Origin: Candidatus Frackibacter sp. WG13
GTDB lineage: Bacteria > Bacillota > Halanaerobiia > Halobacteroidales > Acetohalobiaceae
NCBI RefSeq assembly: GCF_900114655.1
Contig: NZ_FOTT01000025.1
Span: forward strand, 1 to 47,616
Length of the DNA: 47,616 nucleotides
Direction: 5' to 3'
Below the pieces are notes generated by a model. That model had not been told where the DNA came from and did no database searches. It worked only from the letters and a program-made list of their open reading frames with translations. The translations under genes were made by a program, and so were the position numbers. How positions within the stretch are numbered: the stretch's first letter is position 1; the number at the start of each line of letters is the position of its first letter. Below, in pieces: positions 34,117 to 42,867 of the stretch.

Positions 34117-34149
34117 AAACCTCCTTTATTATAGTGAAGGAGGTTTTTC
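34117..34149 (+). terminator. Terminator of the hyp operon
   Basis: AACCTCCTT (34118-34126) pairs with AAGGAGGTT (34137-34145) and is followed by TTT. The GGAGG arm also masks an SD-like sequence. Confidence 0.85.
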
Positions 34150-34158
34150 TATTTGCTC

Positions 34159-34219
34159 TTGACATTGAGAATGATTTTTATTATAATTAATTAAAATGAT
34201 ATTGAAAACGATTTTCAAT
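34159..34219 (+). promoter_or_regulatory. SigA promoter with two Fur-box-like sites
   Basis: TTGACA (34159-34164), a 17-bp spacer and TATAAT (34182-34187) form a near-perfect promoter. TGAGAATGATTTTTA (34166-34180) lies in the spacer, and the near-palindrome ATTGAAAACGATTTTCAAT (34201-34219, 8 of 9 pairs) lies just downstream. Both resemble the Fur consensus TGATAATnATTATCA. Iron-dependent repression is expected. Confidence 0.85.
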
Positions 34220-34280
34220 TACTTAATACAAATACATAGTGCAAAGAAGAAAGAAGTAAAATTTAAAAGCAGGTGATAAG

Positions 34281-35261
34281 ATGAAAGTTTTAGTAACTGG
34301 AGGAGCCGGATTTATCGGTTCTAATTTAGTAAAGAGTTTATTGAAGGTGGGGCATCAAGTAGTTGTTATTGATAATTTTAATGATTACTATGACCCAAAG
34401 ATTAAGGAGAATAATATTAAACAATTTATAAAACATGGTAATTTTAAATTATATCGAACAGATATTTTAAACCAAATTCGCTTAGCTGAAATTTTTAAAA
34501 AAGAAGAAATTGATAAAGTGATTCATTTAGCAGCTATGGCTGGAGTACGTAATTCCATCGATAAACCAAACTTATATGTCGATGTTGATGTGAAGGGGAC
34601 AATTAATTTATTAGATTTGGCTGTCAAATATAATATAAAACAGTTTGTATTTGCTTCTTCTTCCTCGGTTTATGGGGAAAGAAAGGATCTTCCTTTTAGT
34701 GAAGATATGAAACTTGATTCACAAGCATCACCTTATGCTACAGCTAAAAGATCGGCCGAATTATTTTGCAGGAATTATCATAATTTATATGACTTAAATA
34801 TATCTATTTTACGTTTCTTCACTGTTTTTGGACCACGACAGAGACCCAATATGGCAATTAGTAAATTTACTAAATTAATTGCTCAAGGGCAACCTGTCCC
34901 GATGTTTGGAGATGGTTCTACTACTAGAGATTATACTTATATTAGTGATATAGTTAGAGGTATTAAATTAGTTCTAGAAGTTAATCCAAGGTTTGAAATC
35001 TTTAATCTAGGTTCCGGAAGACAAGTTAAGTTACTAACCTTGATTGAGGTAATTGGTAATAGCTTAGGAAAGAAGTCTAAAATTAAAGAATTGCCCGCAC
35101 AGCCTGGAGATGTGCCAGTTACTTATGCCGATATTACTAAGGCTAAAGATAGATTAAATTACCAACCTCAAATTGATATCAGAAGAGGGGTTGCAAAATT
35201 TACACAGTGGTATATGAAAGAGAAGTCAAATGGCGGACATATAAATAGAAAAGTTATTTAA
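34281..35261 (+). CDS. NAD-dependent sugar epimerase, UDP-glucuronate 4-epimerase-like
   Basis: This 326-residue extended SDR enzyme has GGAGFIGSNL (NAD binding, residues 7-16), catalytic YATAK (near 152-156), SSSSVYGE and FTVFGPRQRPNMA. The segment DNFNDYYDPKIKENNI is characteristic of UDP-glucuronate 4-epimerases of capsule pathways, although UDP-glucose 4-epimerase activity cannot be excluded. It is the first gene after a Fur-box promoter, so sugar-nucleotide supply here appears iron-regulated. It probably feeds the glycosyltransferases downstream. Confidence 0.88.
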   Translation: MKVLVTGGAGFIGSNLVKSLLKVGHQVVVIDNFNDYYDPKIKENNIKQFIKHGNFKLYRTDILNQIRLAEIFKKEEIDKVIHLAAMAGVRNSIDKPNLYVDVDVKGTINLLDLAVKYNIKQFVFASSSSVYGERKDLPFSEDMKLDSQASPYATAKRSAELFCRNYHNLYDLNISILRFFTVFGPRQRPNMAISKFTKLIAQGQPVPMFGDGSTTRDYTYISDIVRGIKLVLEVNPRFEIFNLGSGRQVKLLTLIEVIGNSLGKKSKIKELPAQPGDVPVTYADITKAKDRLNYQPQIDIRRGVAKFTQWYMKEKSNGGHINRKVI

Positions 35262-35321
35262 AGTAAAAGAAATATTAATGATTTAAAATTATTCTTTAGT
35301 GTTTTTTAGGAGGGGGTCATC

Positions 35322-36806
35322 ATTTATGGTTCAATTCTAATATTTATTGCAATTGGGGTTAGGTTATTCTTCCTAAGTCCCTATCCTCATGGCTGGGATG
35401 CTGTAGACTTTATTTTAGGGATTAGATACTATGATTTATCATTAATGCAACCACATTTTCCTGGTTACCCGGTTTATATTTGGTTGGGAAAGTTTATTAA
35501 TCAGTGGGTGGGCAATGAAGAGTTGTCTTTAGCTTTAATAAGTGCGATATGTGGTGGTTTATCGGTAGTTCCATTTTATTTATTAGTTAATAGAATTTTT
35601 AATAAAAGATTTGCTTTATTAGCAGGATTATATTTGATATTTAGTCCACTACATTTAATTTTAAGTGCTAAGATTATGTCTGATATGATGGGTACTTTGT
35701 CTATCTTATTATTCTTATATTTAACTTATTTAAGTTGGCAAAAGACTCAGTATAGAAAATGGCACTTAATAAGTGGTGCAGTCGTTTTAGGGTTAGGTTT
35801 AGGAGTTAGGATCTCCTATTTTCCTTATTCTATAGTATTATTAATTAGTTTAATTTTATGGTATAAAGAAAAGAAAGAGCTTAAAACTATAATTCTGACT
35901 CTAATAAGTTTTATAAGTGCATTCTTCCTTTGGTTAAGCTGGCAGACCGTTAGAGCAGGAGGTTTATTAGACTTTCTTAAGATAGCAATTGACTTTACTG
36001 TGGGTCATTTTAACGATTGGGGAGGAACCTTAGTTACAGATAGTTCTTTGGGGTTAAGGTTAATTAAGTTAATTTATGATAATATCTTAGTGGCCGGATT
36101 AGGGTTTTATCAATCTGGTGATTCAATATTTAAATTAATATTATCTGGATTTATTCTATTAGGAATGATTAGTTTTATTTTAAAAGTTAAATTGACTAAT
36201 AAAGATAAATTATTTTTGGCTAGTTGGTTTGTTCCATATTTTTTATGGGTGATCTTTGGACAGAATGTAGCTAAGCCTAGGCATATAATTACTTTAGTAC
36301 CGTTATTCATAATTTTAATAGTGGCAGGATTAGATTATATTTTGGATTATTTGGGAAATAGGATATATTATTTAAGCTATGGCCTTCTAGTCTTAATATT
36401 AATTATGACTTCTGTACCACTAATAGGAACTTACAATAAGAGTTCTCCTCCGGTGATAAAATTAAGCCATTATTTGAACAAAAACTTTGATTCTACTGAG
36501 ACTATAGTTTATACGTTTGAAGAGGAGCGGGTAATTGATTATTATCATCCGGAATTTATAGTTGGCCGAGTTAGGAGAGTGGAGGACTTTTATGTTAAGC
36601 TATTATCATTGCCTAATAAGCCAAAGAACATTTTAATGACTAATGCAGTATATAATAGTTTAATTAGTCAAGAAAGTGATCTAAAAAAATATTTGCAGCC
36701 CATTAAGCAATGGGAGAAAGATAAACTATTGTATCCTGTATATAATAAAGTGATTCTTTACAAAGGTCAGGAAGGAATTTATGATTATATTCAGGCCTAT
36801 GATTAA
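35322..36806 (+). CDS. GT-C type membrane glycosyltransferase, probable non-ATG start
   Basis: This polytopic protein of about 494 residues has roughly ten membrane spans. Its first loop carries SPYPHGWDAVDF and QPHFPGYPVYI, which resemble the acidic, substrate-binding loop of polyprenyl-phosphate-sugar-dependent GT-C transferases (ArnT/PMT/DUF2723 types). The first ATG (35445) would remove the first membrane span and this loop. The frame is open back to a TAG at 35307, and AGGAGGGGG (35308-35316) stands before ATC (35319) and ATT (35322), so translation probably starts at ATT or ATC. It lies 60 bp after the epimerase. The acceptor is unknown. Confidence 0.8.
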   Translation: MYGSILIFIAIGVRLFFLSPYPHGWDAVDFILGIRYYDLSLMQPHFPGYPVYIWLGKFINQWVGNEELSLALISAICGGLSVVPFYLLVNRIFNKRFALLAGLYLIFSPLHLILSAKIMSDMMGTLSILLFLYLTYLSWQKTQYRKWHLISGAVVLGLGLGVRISYFPYSIVLLISLILWYKEKKELKTIILTLISFISAFFLWLSWQTVRAGGLLDFLKIAIDFTVGHFNDWGGTLVTDSSLGLRLIKLIYDNILVAGLGFYQSGDSIFKLILSGFILLGMISFILKVKLTNKDKLFLASWFVPYFLWVIFGQNVAKPRHIITLVPLFIILIVAGLDYILDYLGNRIYYLSYGLLVLILIMTSVPLIGTYNKSSPPVIKLSHYLNKNFDSTETIVYTFEEERVIDYYHPEFIVGRVRRVEDFYVKLLSLPNKPKNILMTNAVYNSLISQESDLKKYLQPIKQWEKDKLLYPVYNKVILYKGQEGIYDYIQAYD

Positions 36807-36860
36807 AAATAAAACAAATTAGCTCAAATGGTATTTTTAATTAATAATTGAAAATTAACC

Positions 36861-36920
36861 TTGACAGTGAGAGTGATTTTCATTATAATTACTTACAGAC
36901 AATTATGAAAATCATTATCA
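36861..36920 (+). promoter_or_regulatory. SigA promoter with two Fur boxes upstream of fbpA
   Basis: TTGACA (36861-36866), 17 bp, TATAAT (36884-36889). TGAGAGTGATTTTCA (36868-36882) overlaps the promoter. TGAAAATCATTATCA (36906-36920) matches the Fur consensus TGATAATnATTATCA at all but one defined position. Confidence 0.92.
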
Positions 36921-36950
36921 ATAAGATTTTAGGAGGAGATTACTATTAAA

Positions 36951-37994
36951 ATGAAAAAGTCATTATTTATTTTAACTGTAGCTTTAGTTTTGAGTATTGC
37001 TACTGTTTCTACAGCTTCGGCTGGTTTTTTTGATGCTTTCTTTGGTTCGGATAAGGGAGAAGTTAATCTTTATACTAACAGACATTATGAAGCTGATGAA
37101 AAGTTACTTGAAAAGTTTGAAGAGAAGACAGGTATTAAAGTGAATGTTTTGAAAGGTACTTCAGATGAGTTAATCGAAAGAATCGAAAGAGAGGGAGAAG
37201 ATACACCGGCTGATCTATTAATTACAGCTGATGCTGGTAGATTGTACCGTGCTAAGGAAAAAGGTTTATTACAATCGGTTAAGAGTGATATATTATTTAA
37301 TAATATACCAGCTAATTTAAGGGATAAAGAAAATTATTGGTTCGGCTTGACTGTTCGCGCTAGAATTATAGTTTATGCTAAGAATAGGGTAGATGAGTCA
37401 GCATTATCTACATATGCAGATTTAACAGATGATAGATGGAGAGGAAGAATATTAGCAAGAACTTCATTGAATATCTATAATCAGTCTTTATTAGCTTCAT
37501 TTATCGCCTTAGAAGGAGAAGAGTTTGCTAGAGATTGGGCAGCGGGAATTGTAAATAATATGGCAAGAAGACCCAAAGGTAATGATACAGCACAGGCTAT
37601 AGCAGTAGCTTCAGGTGTTGGTGATTTAACAATTATGAATACTTACTATCTGGGAAGAATGTTGAATTCATCAGATCCACAAGAAGTAAAGTTAGCTAAA
37701 CGATTGGGAGTCTTTTTTCCTGACAAGACTCATATCAATATAAGTGGAATTGGTCTTACTAAGCATGCTAAGAATAAGGAGAATGCTATTAAATTAATGG
37801 AATTCTTATCAAGTGAAGCAGCACAAAAATTCTTTGCTAGTGCTAATTATGAATATCCTGTTAATCCAAATGTAGAACCGGCACCTCTATTAAAATCATG
37901 GGGTAGATTTGAAGCACAAGATATTAACTTAGCTAAACTAGGAAAATATAATCAAAGAGCAGTCGAGATCTTTAATGAAGTAGGATGGCAGTAA
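36951..37994 (+). CDS. fbpA: Ferric-iron ABC transporter substrate-binding protein, FbpA/FutA-like
   Basis: This 347-residue secreted protein has signal peptide MKKSLFILTVALVLSIATV...ASA (cleavage near residue 24). It begins the mature domain with VNLYTNRHYEADEKL, the signature of FutA/FbpA iron-binding proteins. A Tyr pair (NTYYLGRM, near 227-228) is in the usual Fe(III) ligand position. The Fur-box promoter directly upstream supports the iron role. The SD AGGAGGAG lies 12 bases before the ATG, rather far; an in-frame ATT at 36945 would have better spacing. Confidence 0.92.
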   Translation: MKKSLFILTVALVLSIATVSTASAGFFDAFFGSDKGEVNLYTNRHYEADEKLLEKFEEKTGIKVNVLKGTSDELIERIEREGEDTPADLLITADAGRLYRAKEKGLLQSVKSDILFNNIPANLRDKENYWFGLTVRARIIVYAKNRVDESALSTYADLTDDRWRGRILARTSLNIYNQSLLASFIALEGEEFARDWAAGIVNNMARRPKGNDTAQAIAVASGVGDLTIMNTYYLGRMLNSSDPQEVKLAKRLGVFFPDKTHINISGIGLTKHAKNKENAIKLMEFLSSEAAQKFFASANYEYPVNPNVEPAPLLKSWGRFEAQDINLAKLGKYNQRAVEIFNEVGWQ

Positions 37995-38016
37995 TTAAGA
38001 TATTAATTAAGTTTAA

Positions 38017-38046
38017 TGGAAGCAGTCAATTAATTGACCGCTTCCA
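38017..38046 (+). promoter_or_regulatory. Intercistronic hairpin between fbpA and fbpB
   Basis: TGGAAGC-AGTCAA pairs with TTGAC-CGCTTCCA with one internal mismatch and a short loop. There is no T tract. It probably stabilises the fbpA mRNA or reduces expression of the permease relative to the binding protein. Confidence 0.65.
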
Positions 38047-38068
38047 GATAAGAGGTAGGTGATTCTAT

Positions 38069-39724
38069 TTGTTGAAAAGAAGAAATTTGAAGTCGTTATT
38101 CAATATATGGTCTATTTCAAGTTTTATCATTATACTCTTTATTTTAATTCCAAATATTAATATCTTATTGAATATATTTAATCCAGTAACAGATAATTGG
38201 GAGCATATACAGAAGTATCTTTTAAAAGATTATATAGTGAATTCAACGATTCTTATTTCATTTACAGGTGTTCTTTCTATTTTAATAGGTTTGACATTAG
38301 CGTGGCTTATTAGTCAGTTTGAGTTTCCTTTTCGTGATTTTTTTAAATGGGCGCTAGTGCTGCCTTTAGCAATATCTCCTTATATTGGTGCCTATACATA
38401 TAATGGATTATTGAATTATACCGGAGTTATTCAAACGACCTTAAGAGGCTTTGGTGTCGATGTTAATCCATCTTATTTTGATATTATGACTATGCCTGGT
38501 GCAATATTCATCTATACCATCTTTTTGTTTCCTTATGTCTATATCATAACCAGGTCATTTCTATCAAAGCAATCTGCTTCTTTAGTGGAAGCTTCAAGGA
38601 CTTTAGGTAGAAGTTATTTTGAAACGTTTTGGTATGTTATTTTACCGGTTTCTAAAGGAGCTATTGTTGCTGGAAGTAGCTTAGTAATTTTAGAAGTTCT
38701 AAATGATTATGGAGTTGTAAAATATTTTGGGATACCAACTTTTAGTACAGCAATTTTTAAGACATGGTTTGCGATGGGAGATGCAAATTCTGCAATTAGA
38801 TTATCTGCTTTACTGATGGCGTTTGTTTTTGGTGTGTTGCTAGTAGAGAAATTCTCTCGAGGTGGTAAGCGATTTAGCTATAGTACTACTAAGATAAGGC
38901 CTATTTCTAGAAAAAAGTTATCAGGAATCAAGGCTTTCATGACTTCTGGATTCTGTTTTTCAGTTTTTAGTATTGGATTTTTAATTCCTACATTGCAGTT
39001 ACTTCATTGGAGTTGGTTAAGTTATGATGATGTATTAGATATGGAATTTATACTCTTTGCTATTAATTCTTTGTTTGTAGCTTTACTTGCTTCTGCACTT
39101 ATCATTATTATAGCGGTCATTATTGCCAATACAGTAAGAATTAATGATAATATAATTTCAAAAATATATTCGAAGATTGCAATTCTTGGTTATTCAATTC
39201 CAGGAGCTGTTATAGCCATTGGAATTTTAACATTCTTTATCACTTTAGATAATCAGATAGAAGTCATATATAAGTTATTGGATCTTGGCACAAGTGGATT
39301 AGTCTTAAAGTCGAGCATAATAATGCTTATCTTTGCTTATATAATAAGGTTCTTAGGTATAGGCTATAATTCTGTCGAATCAGGATTTGATAGAGTAGGT
39401 AGTAGTTTCTTTGAAGCATCACGAACTCTTGGTGTTGGAATAACTGAGACCTTCTTTAAAGTCGACTTACCTATGATTAAACCTGCAGTTAAGAGTGGGT
39501 TCTTGCTTGTGCTTATTGAAGTATTAAAGGAACTACCTTTGACGTTGATTTTAAGACCCTTCAATTTTGACACATTAGCTAGTAAGGCTTTCGAATATGC
39601 AGGAAATGAGATGATACATGAAGCTGCTATCTCATCTATGATTATAATTTTAGTTTGTGGCATTGCTATATATCGTATTAATACAGTTGGAAGTAAGGGG
39701 GGTAAAAATGCTCGTTCAAATTAA
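38069..39724 (+). CDS. fbpB: Ferric-iron ABC transporter permease, FbpB-like
   Basis: This 551-residue fused permease has two halves of about six membrane spans. Each half carries the ABC-permease EAA loop: EASRTLGRSYFETFWYVILP (near residue 174) and EASRTLGVGITETFFKVDLP (near 449). This is the usual arrangement for FbpB/FutB iron importers. TTG start (38069 or the next codon 38072) with AGAGGTAGGTG upstream. The last codons overlap fbpC. Confidence 0.92.
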   Translation: MLKRRNLKSLFNIWSISSFIIILFILIPNINILLNIFNPVTDNWEHIQKYLLKDYIVNSTILISFTGVLSILIGLTLAWLISQFEFPFRDFFKWALVLPLAISPYIGAYTYNGLLNYTGVIQTTLRGFGVDVNPSYFDIMTMPGAIFIYTIFLFPYVYIITRSFLSKQSASLVEASRTLGRSYFETFWYVILPVSKGAIVAGSSLVILEVLNDYGVVKYFGIPTFSTAIFKTWFAMGDANSAIRLSALLMAFVFGVLLVEKFSRGGKRFSYSTTKIRPISRKKLSGIKAFMTSGFCFSVFSIGFLIPTLQLLHWSWLSYDDVLDMEFILFAINSLFVALLASALIIIIAVIIANTVRINDNIISKIYSKIAILGYSIPGAVIAIGILTFFITLDNQIEVIYKLLDLGTSGLVLKSSIIMLIFAYIIRFLGIGYNSVESGFDRVGSSFFEASRTLGVGITETFFKVDLPMIKPAVKSGFLLVLIEVLKELPLTLILRPFNFDTLASKAFEYAGNEMIHEAAISSMIIILVCGIAIYRINTVGSKGGKNARSN

Positions 39725-40427
39725 AGATTTAGATTTTAGATATAAAAATTCCGATGAATATGTCCTTAAAAACTTTAATTTAGATATAGAAAAAGGTGAT
39801 ATAGTCTGTATTTTAGGAGAGAGTGGCAGTGGTAAGAGCACAGTTTTAAGATTAATTGCTGGGCTTGAGGTGCCACATAAAGGTATTATTAAGATTGATG
39901 ATGAGGTAATGGTTAATGAAAGTACTTTTGTCTATCCTGAAGAAAGAGAAATAGGGGTTTTATTTCAGGACTATGCCTTATTTCCCCATATGACAGTAGC
40001 AGAGAATATATTATTTGGTGTGAGAAATAAGGAGAAAGGATACAAAGAACAGAGGTTACAAGAACTATTAAAATTGATCGGTTTGGAAGAGTTAAGAGAA
40101 CGTTATCCGCATCAAATTAGTGGAGGACAGCAACAACGAGTAGCTTTAGTTCGAGCTTTAGCAATCGACCCATGGTTAATATTAATGGATGAACCATTTA
40201 GCAATCTTGATGCTAATTTACAATCCAGGATCAGACAAGAATTAAAAGGGATTATTAAGAAGACAGGAATAACTTCGGTCTTTGTTTCTCATGATAAAGA
40301 TGATGCTATAGATATAGCTGATAAAATAGTAGTCTTAAAGGATGGGGATATTATCCAGCAAGGCGTTACTGAAAATATTGTTTCTAAACCAAGTTCTAAA
40401 TATGTAGCGGGGCTTTTCGCGTCATAA
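39708..40427 (+). CDS. fbpC: Ferric-iron ABC transporter ATPase, FbpC-like, short form
   Basis: This 239-residue ATPase has Walker A GESGSGKST, Q-loop QDYALFPH, signature ISGGQQQRVALVRALA, Walker B LILMDEPFSNLD and H-loop VSHD. It ends at about residue 239, so the C-terminal regulatory (TOBE-like) domain present in typical FbpC of about 350 residues is missing. ATG at 39708 follows AAGGGGGG and overlaps fbpB by 17 bp; an upstream in-frame start at 39657 lies deep in fbpB and has no ribosome site. Confidence 0.93.
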   Translation: MLVQIKDLDFRYKNSDEYVLKNFNLDIEKGDIVCILGESGSGKSTVLRLIAGLEVPHKGIIKIDDEVMVNESTFVYPEEREIGVLFQDYALFPHMTVAENILFGVRNKEKGYKEQRLQELLKLIGLEELRERYPHQISGGQQQRVALVRALAIDPWLILMDEPFSNLDANLQSRIRQELKGIIKKTGITSVFVSHDKDDAIDIADKIVVLKDGDIIQQGVTENIVSKPSSKYVAGLFAS

Positions 40428-40468
40428 TTTTGTGTAGTTTTTTGTATCAATAGAAATAGGTGAGATAA

Positions 40469-41344
40469 TTGAATTTAGATGAGATACTTAAAGCAGGTAA
40501 ATTATTATTTAATCCTAAATTATTATTAATCTTTGGTTTAGGGTATTCTTTAGCATTCTGGTTAAGATCAATAGCTTGGTTAGAGTTATTTAAAAAAAGA
40601 AATATGGAGACAAAGGATTTATTTTCTTTACAAATGGTCTCCTTACTGTTTAACCATATATTTCCTGCTAAAATGGGTGAAGTGGCAAAAATATATCTTT
40701 TACACAGAAGGGATTACTCGGTTGCAAAAGCGACCTCTACAGTAGTATATAGCAGAGTTATAGATATAATTTCACTAATAATTAATGTAATGATATTTAG
40801 TCTATTATCAATTAGTTATATCAGTTTTGATTGGAAATTACTACTACTTCCTTTGATCTTAATCACGATTATTTTAATAGGAATACTTATATTTAGTCGT
40901 TGGAGTTTAATTTCTAAAATTCAAAATAAGTTATTCGATTATTTATTGCAGTTGCAACAAGCATTTAAGGAGATAAGCTTTAAACAACTAGTTAAGGCAG
41001 TATTAATTACAATTCCTAGTTGGATTTTAGAGGTAAGTGCTATTATGGTAGTGGTTAGTGCTTTAGGTTTGGATTTAGGTTTAATTCCTTTAGTAGTTGT
41101 TAATAGTTTTACAATTATGACCCAAGTATTCCATATTACTCCTGGAGGCGTCGGAACTTATGAAGCTAGTATGGCTTTTATTTTAGGATTATATGGAGTA
41201 GATTTGGAATTAGCTTTATCTATTGCTGTTTTAACTCATAGTCTAAAGTTTATCTATTCTTATTTGATTGGCGGAATCTTTACCTTGCGTGAATCAGTTA
41301 AATTAGTAGATATAGTCAGATTTAAAGAAAAGGTCATAGGTTAG
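40469..41344 (+). CDS. LPG-synthase TM-domain (UPF0104/AglD-like) membrane protein
   Basis: This 291-residue protein has about seven to eight membrane spans. The motifs LLFNHIFPAKMGEVAKIYLL (near residue 60) and TPGGVGTYEASMAFILGLYGV (near 225) are typical of the integral membrane domain of lysylphosphatidylglycerol synthases and its stand-alone relatives, thought to move lipid-linked substrates across the membrane. No synthetase domain is attached. TTG start after TAGGTGAG. It lies 42 bp after fbpC and is likely in the same Fur-controlled operon. Confidence 0.85.
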   Translation: MNLDEILKAGKLLFNPKLLLIFGLGYSLAFWLRSIAWLELFKKRNMETKDLFSLQMVSLLFNHIFPAKMGEVAKIYLLHRRDYSVAKATSTVVYSRVIDIISLIINVMIFSLLSISYISFDWKLLLLPLILITIILIGILIFSRWSLISKIQNKLFDYLLQLQQAFKEISFKQLVKAVLITIPSWILEVSAIMVVVSALGLDLGLIPLVVVNSFTIMTQVFHITPGGVGTYEASMAFILGLYGVDLELALSIAVLTHSLKFIYSYLIGGIFTLRESVKLVDIVRFKEKVIG

Positions 41345-41356
41345 GAAGGAGATATG

Positions 41357-42808
41357 ATGAAAGAAGCATCACAATTTGAAGTTTGGGCAGCTAGATGTTG
41401 GAATCTATTAAATGAAGGGAAATCATTTTATACTATCTTTTCAATCGCTATATTCTTAATGTATCATGTAAAGGCTTGGGGGAGCATAGGATTTTGGAAG
41501 GCTGCGTTATTTTCTGTAATTTTGAATTTGCCATTATTGATTACTTATATTCGTTATGACTTTCCGCTTCACTTACGTAGTTTTTTATGGTTACCAGTTT
41601 TAATCTTTATAACTACTTTAAACTATTGGAATTGGAATTTGGTCTTATTTGATTTGGGAATTTATTTATTCTTTACAGTTATTTTTTGGGGTACAATCTA
41701 TTATCACTTAAGAATTGGTACTACTTTAACTAACTTTACTCGCTTTTGGAAATTAGTTTTAGAACATAGTGACTCTACTAGTGGGAACTTTCAAGAACAA
41801 GTGCCTAAGACTATAGTTACATTATTAAGTTTAAACTATCTATATTTGAACTTAACAGGAGAGATACAAGCGTCAGAACTATTGAATAATTATAGTTTCT
41901 TTTTTATTGGGACAATCTTATTAGCAGTCATAGTACATAAGAGTTTGTTCAATTGGAAGCCAGAGCAGTATCAAGAATTAACTAATAATGTCGAAGTTAA
42001 GGAGAAGATTACTGACCGAGTTATTATGATTATCATTGATGGCTGTCGTAAGGATAAATTAGCTGAAGCTGACACTCCTTTTATTGATCAACTACTAAAA
42101 AAAGGAACCGAGTATACTCAGATGGAGACGATTTATCCTGCTAGAACAGTAACCTGCTTTTCTTCGTTATTTACTGGAACTTATCCTTGGGAGCATGGGA
42201 TCAAAAGTAATCTAGTCTTAGATTTAGGAATTAAGACTGAGAGCATCTTTGATAAGTTAAGAGAAAAAGATAAGAAAGGTAAGTTATTAGGAATTGCTCA
42301 TTTAATTGATGCTTTTGGTGAGGAAGATGTAGAAGCAATAACAGCAGTAATGGATAATGATGAGGCAGATGCTAATATAATTAGGCGGGCTAAAAAGATT
42401 ATGAAGCAAGAAGATCCTGAATTATTAATTACACAGCTAATTAGTGTTGATCAGACAGGTCATAGCCGTGGTCCTCATTACTCTGAATATCTCGAAAAGA
42501 TTGAAGAAGCTGACAGACATATTGAAGGTTTTGTAAAATGGTTAACAGCAGAAGGCTATATGGATGACACTACCCTAATTATTGCTGCTGATCATGGGCA
42601 AAGTCGGGGTATTGGTGCACATGGTCATTTAGATGAGGGCGAAAGGTATGTACCTCTTATTATTCAGGGGCCACAAGTTAAGCAAGGTTACAAAGTTACT
42701 GATAGACATAGTATTGTATCAGTTGCTCCAACGATTAGCTATTTATTAGGAGTAAATTATCCAAATGCTTCGCGAGGACCAGTTCTGATTGAAGCATTTA
42801 AAGAATAG
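41357..42808 (+). CDS. Membrane-anchored alkaline-phosphatase-superfamily phosphodiesterase
   Basis: The N-terminal ~200 residues hold about six membrane spans. The rest is an alkaline phosphatase/nucleotide pyrophosphatase-type domain: IMIIIDGCRKDKL (metal Asp), the nucleophile-region loop YPARTVTCFSSLFTG (Thr or Ser), SVDQTGHSRGPH and AADHGQSRGIGAHGH. Such enzymes hydrolyse or transfer phosphate esters on lipids or glycans outside the cell. ATG at 41357 is preferred over 41354 because AAGGAG ends at 41351. The substrate is unknown; the setting suggests a lipid-linked glycan. Confidence 0.82.
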   Translation: MKEASQFEVWAARCWNLLNEGKSFYTIFSIAIFLMYHVKAWGSIGFWKAALFSVILNLPLLITYIRYDFPLHLRSFLWLPVLIFITTLNYWNWNLVLFDLGIYLFFTVIFWGTIYYHLRIGTTLTNFTRFWKLVLEHSDSTSGNFQEQVPKTIVTLLSLNYLYLNLTGEIQASELLNNYSFFFIGTILLAVIVHKSLFNWKPEQYQELTNNVEVKEKITDRVIMIIIDGCRKDKLAEADTPFIDQLLKKGTEYTQMETIYPARTVTCFSSLFTGTYPWEHGIKSNLVLDLGIKTESIFDKLREKDKKGKLLGIAHLIDAFGEEDVEAITAVMDNDEADANIIRRAKKIMKQEDPELLITQLISVDQTGHSRGPHYSEYLEKIEEADRHIEGFVKWLTAEGYMDDTTLIIAADHGQSRGIGAHGHLDEGERYVPLIIQGPQVKQGYKVTDRHSIVSVAPTISYLLGVNYPNASRGPVLIEAFKE

Positions 42809-42867
42809 TGAAGAATTGTTAATTATACAAGATCCTTAATTATTAATTGGTTGCAAGGAGGATAAAG

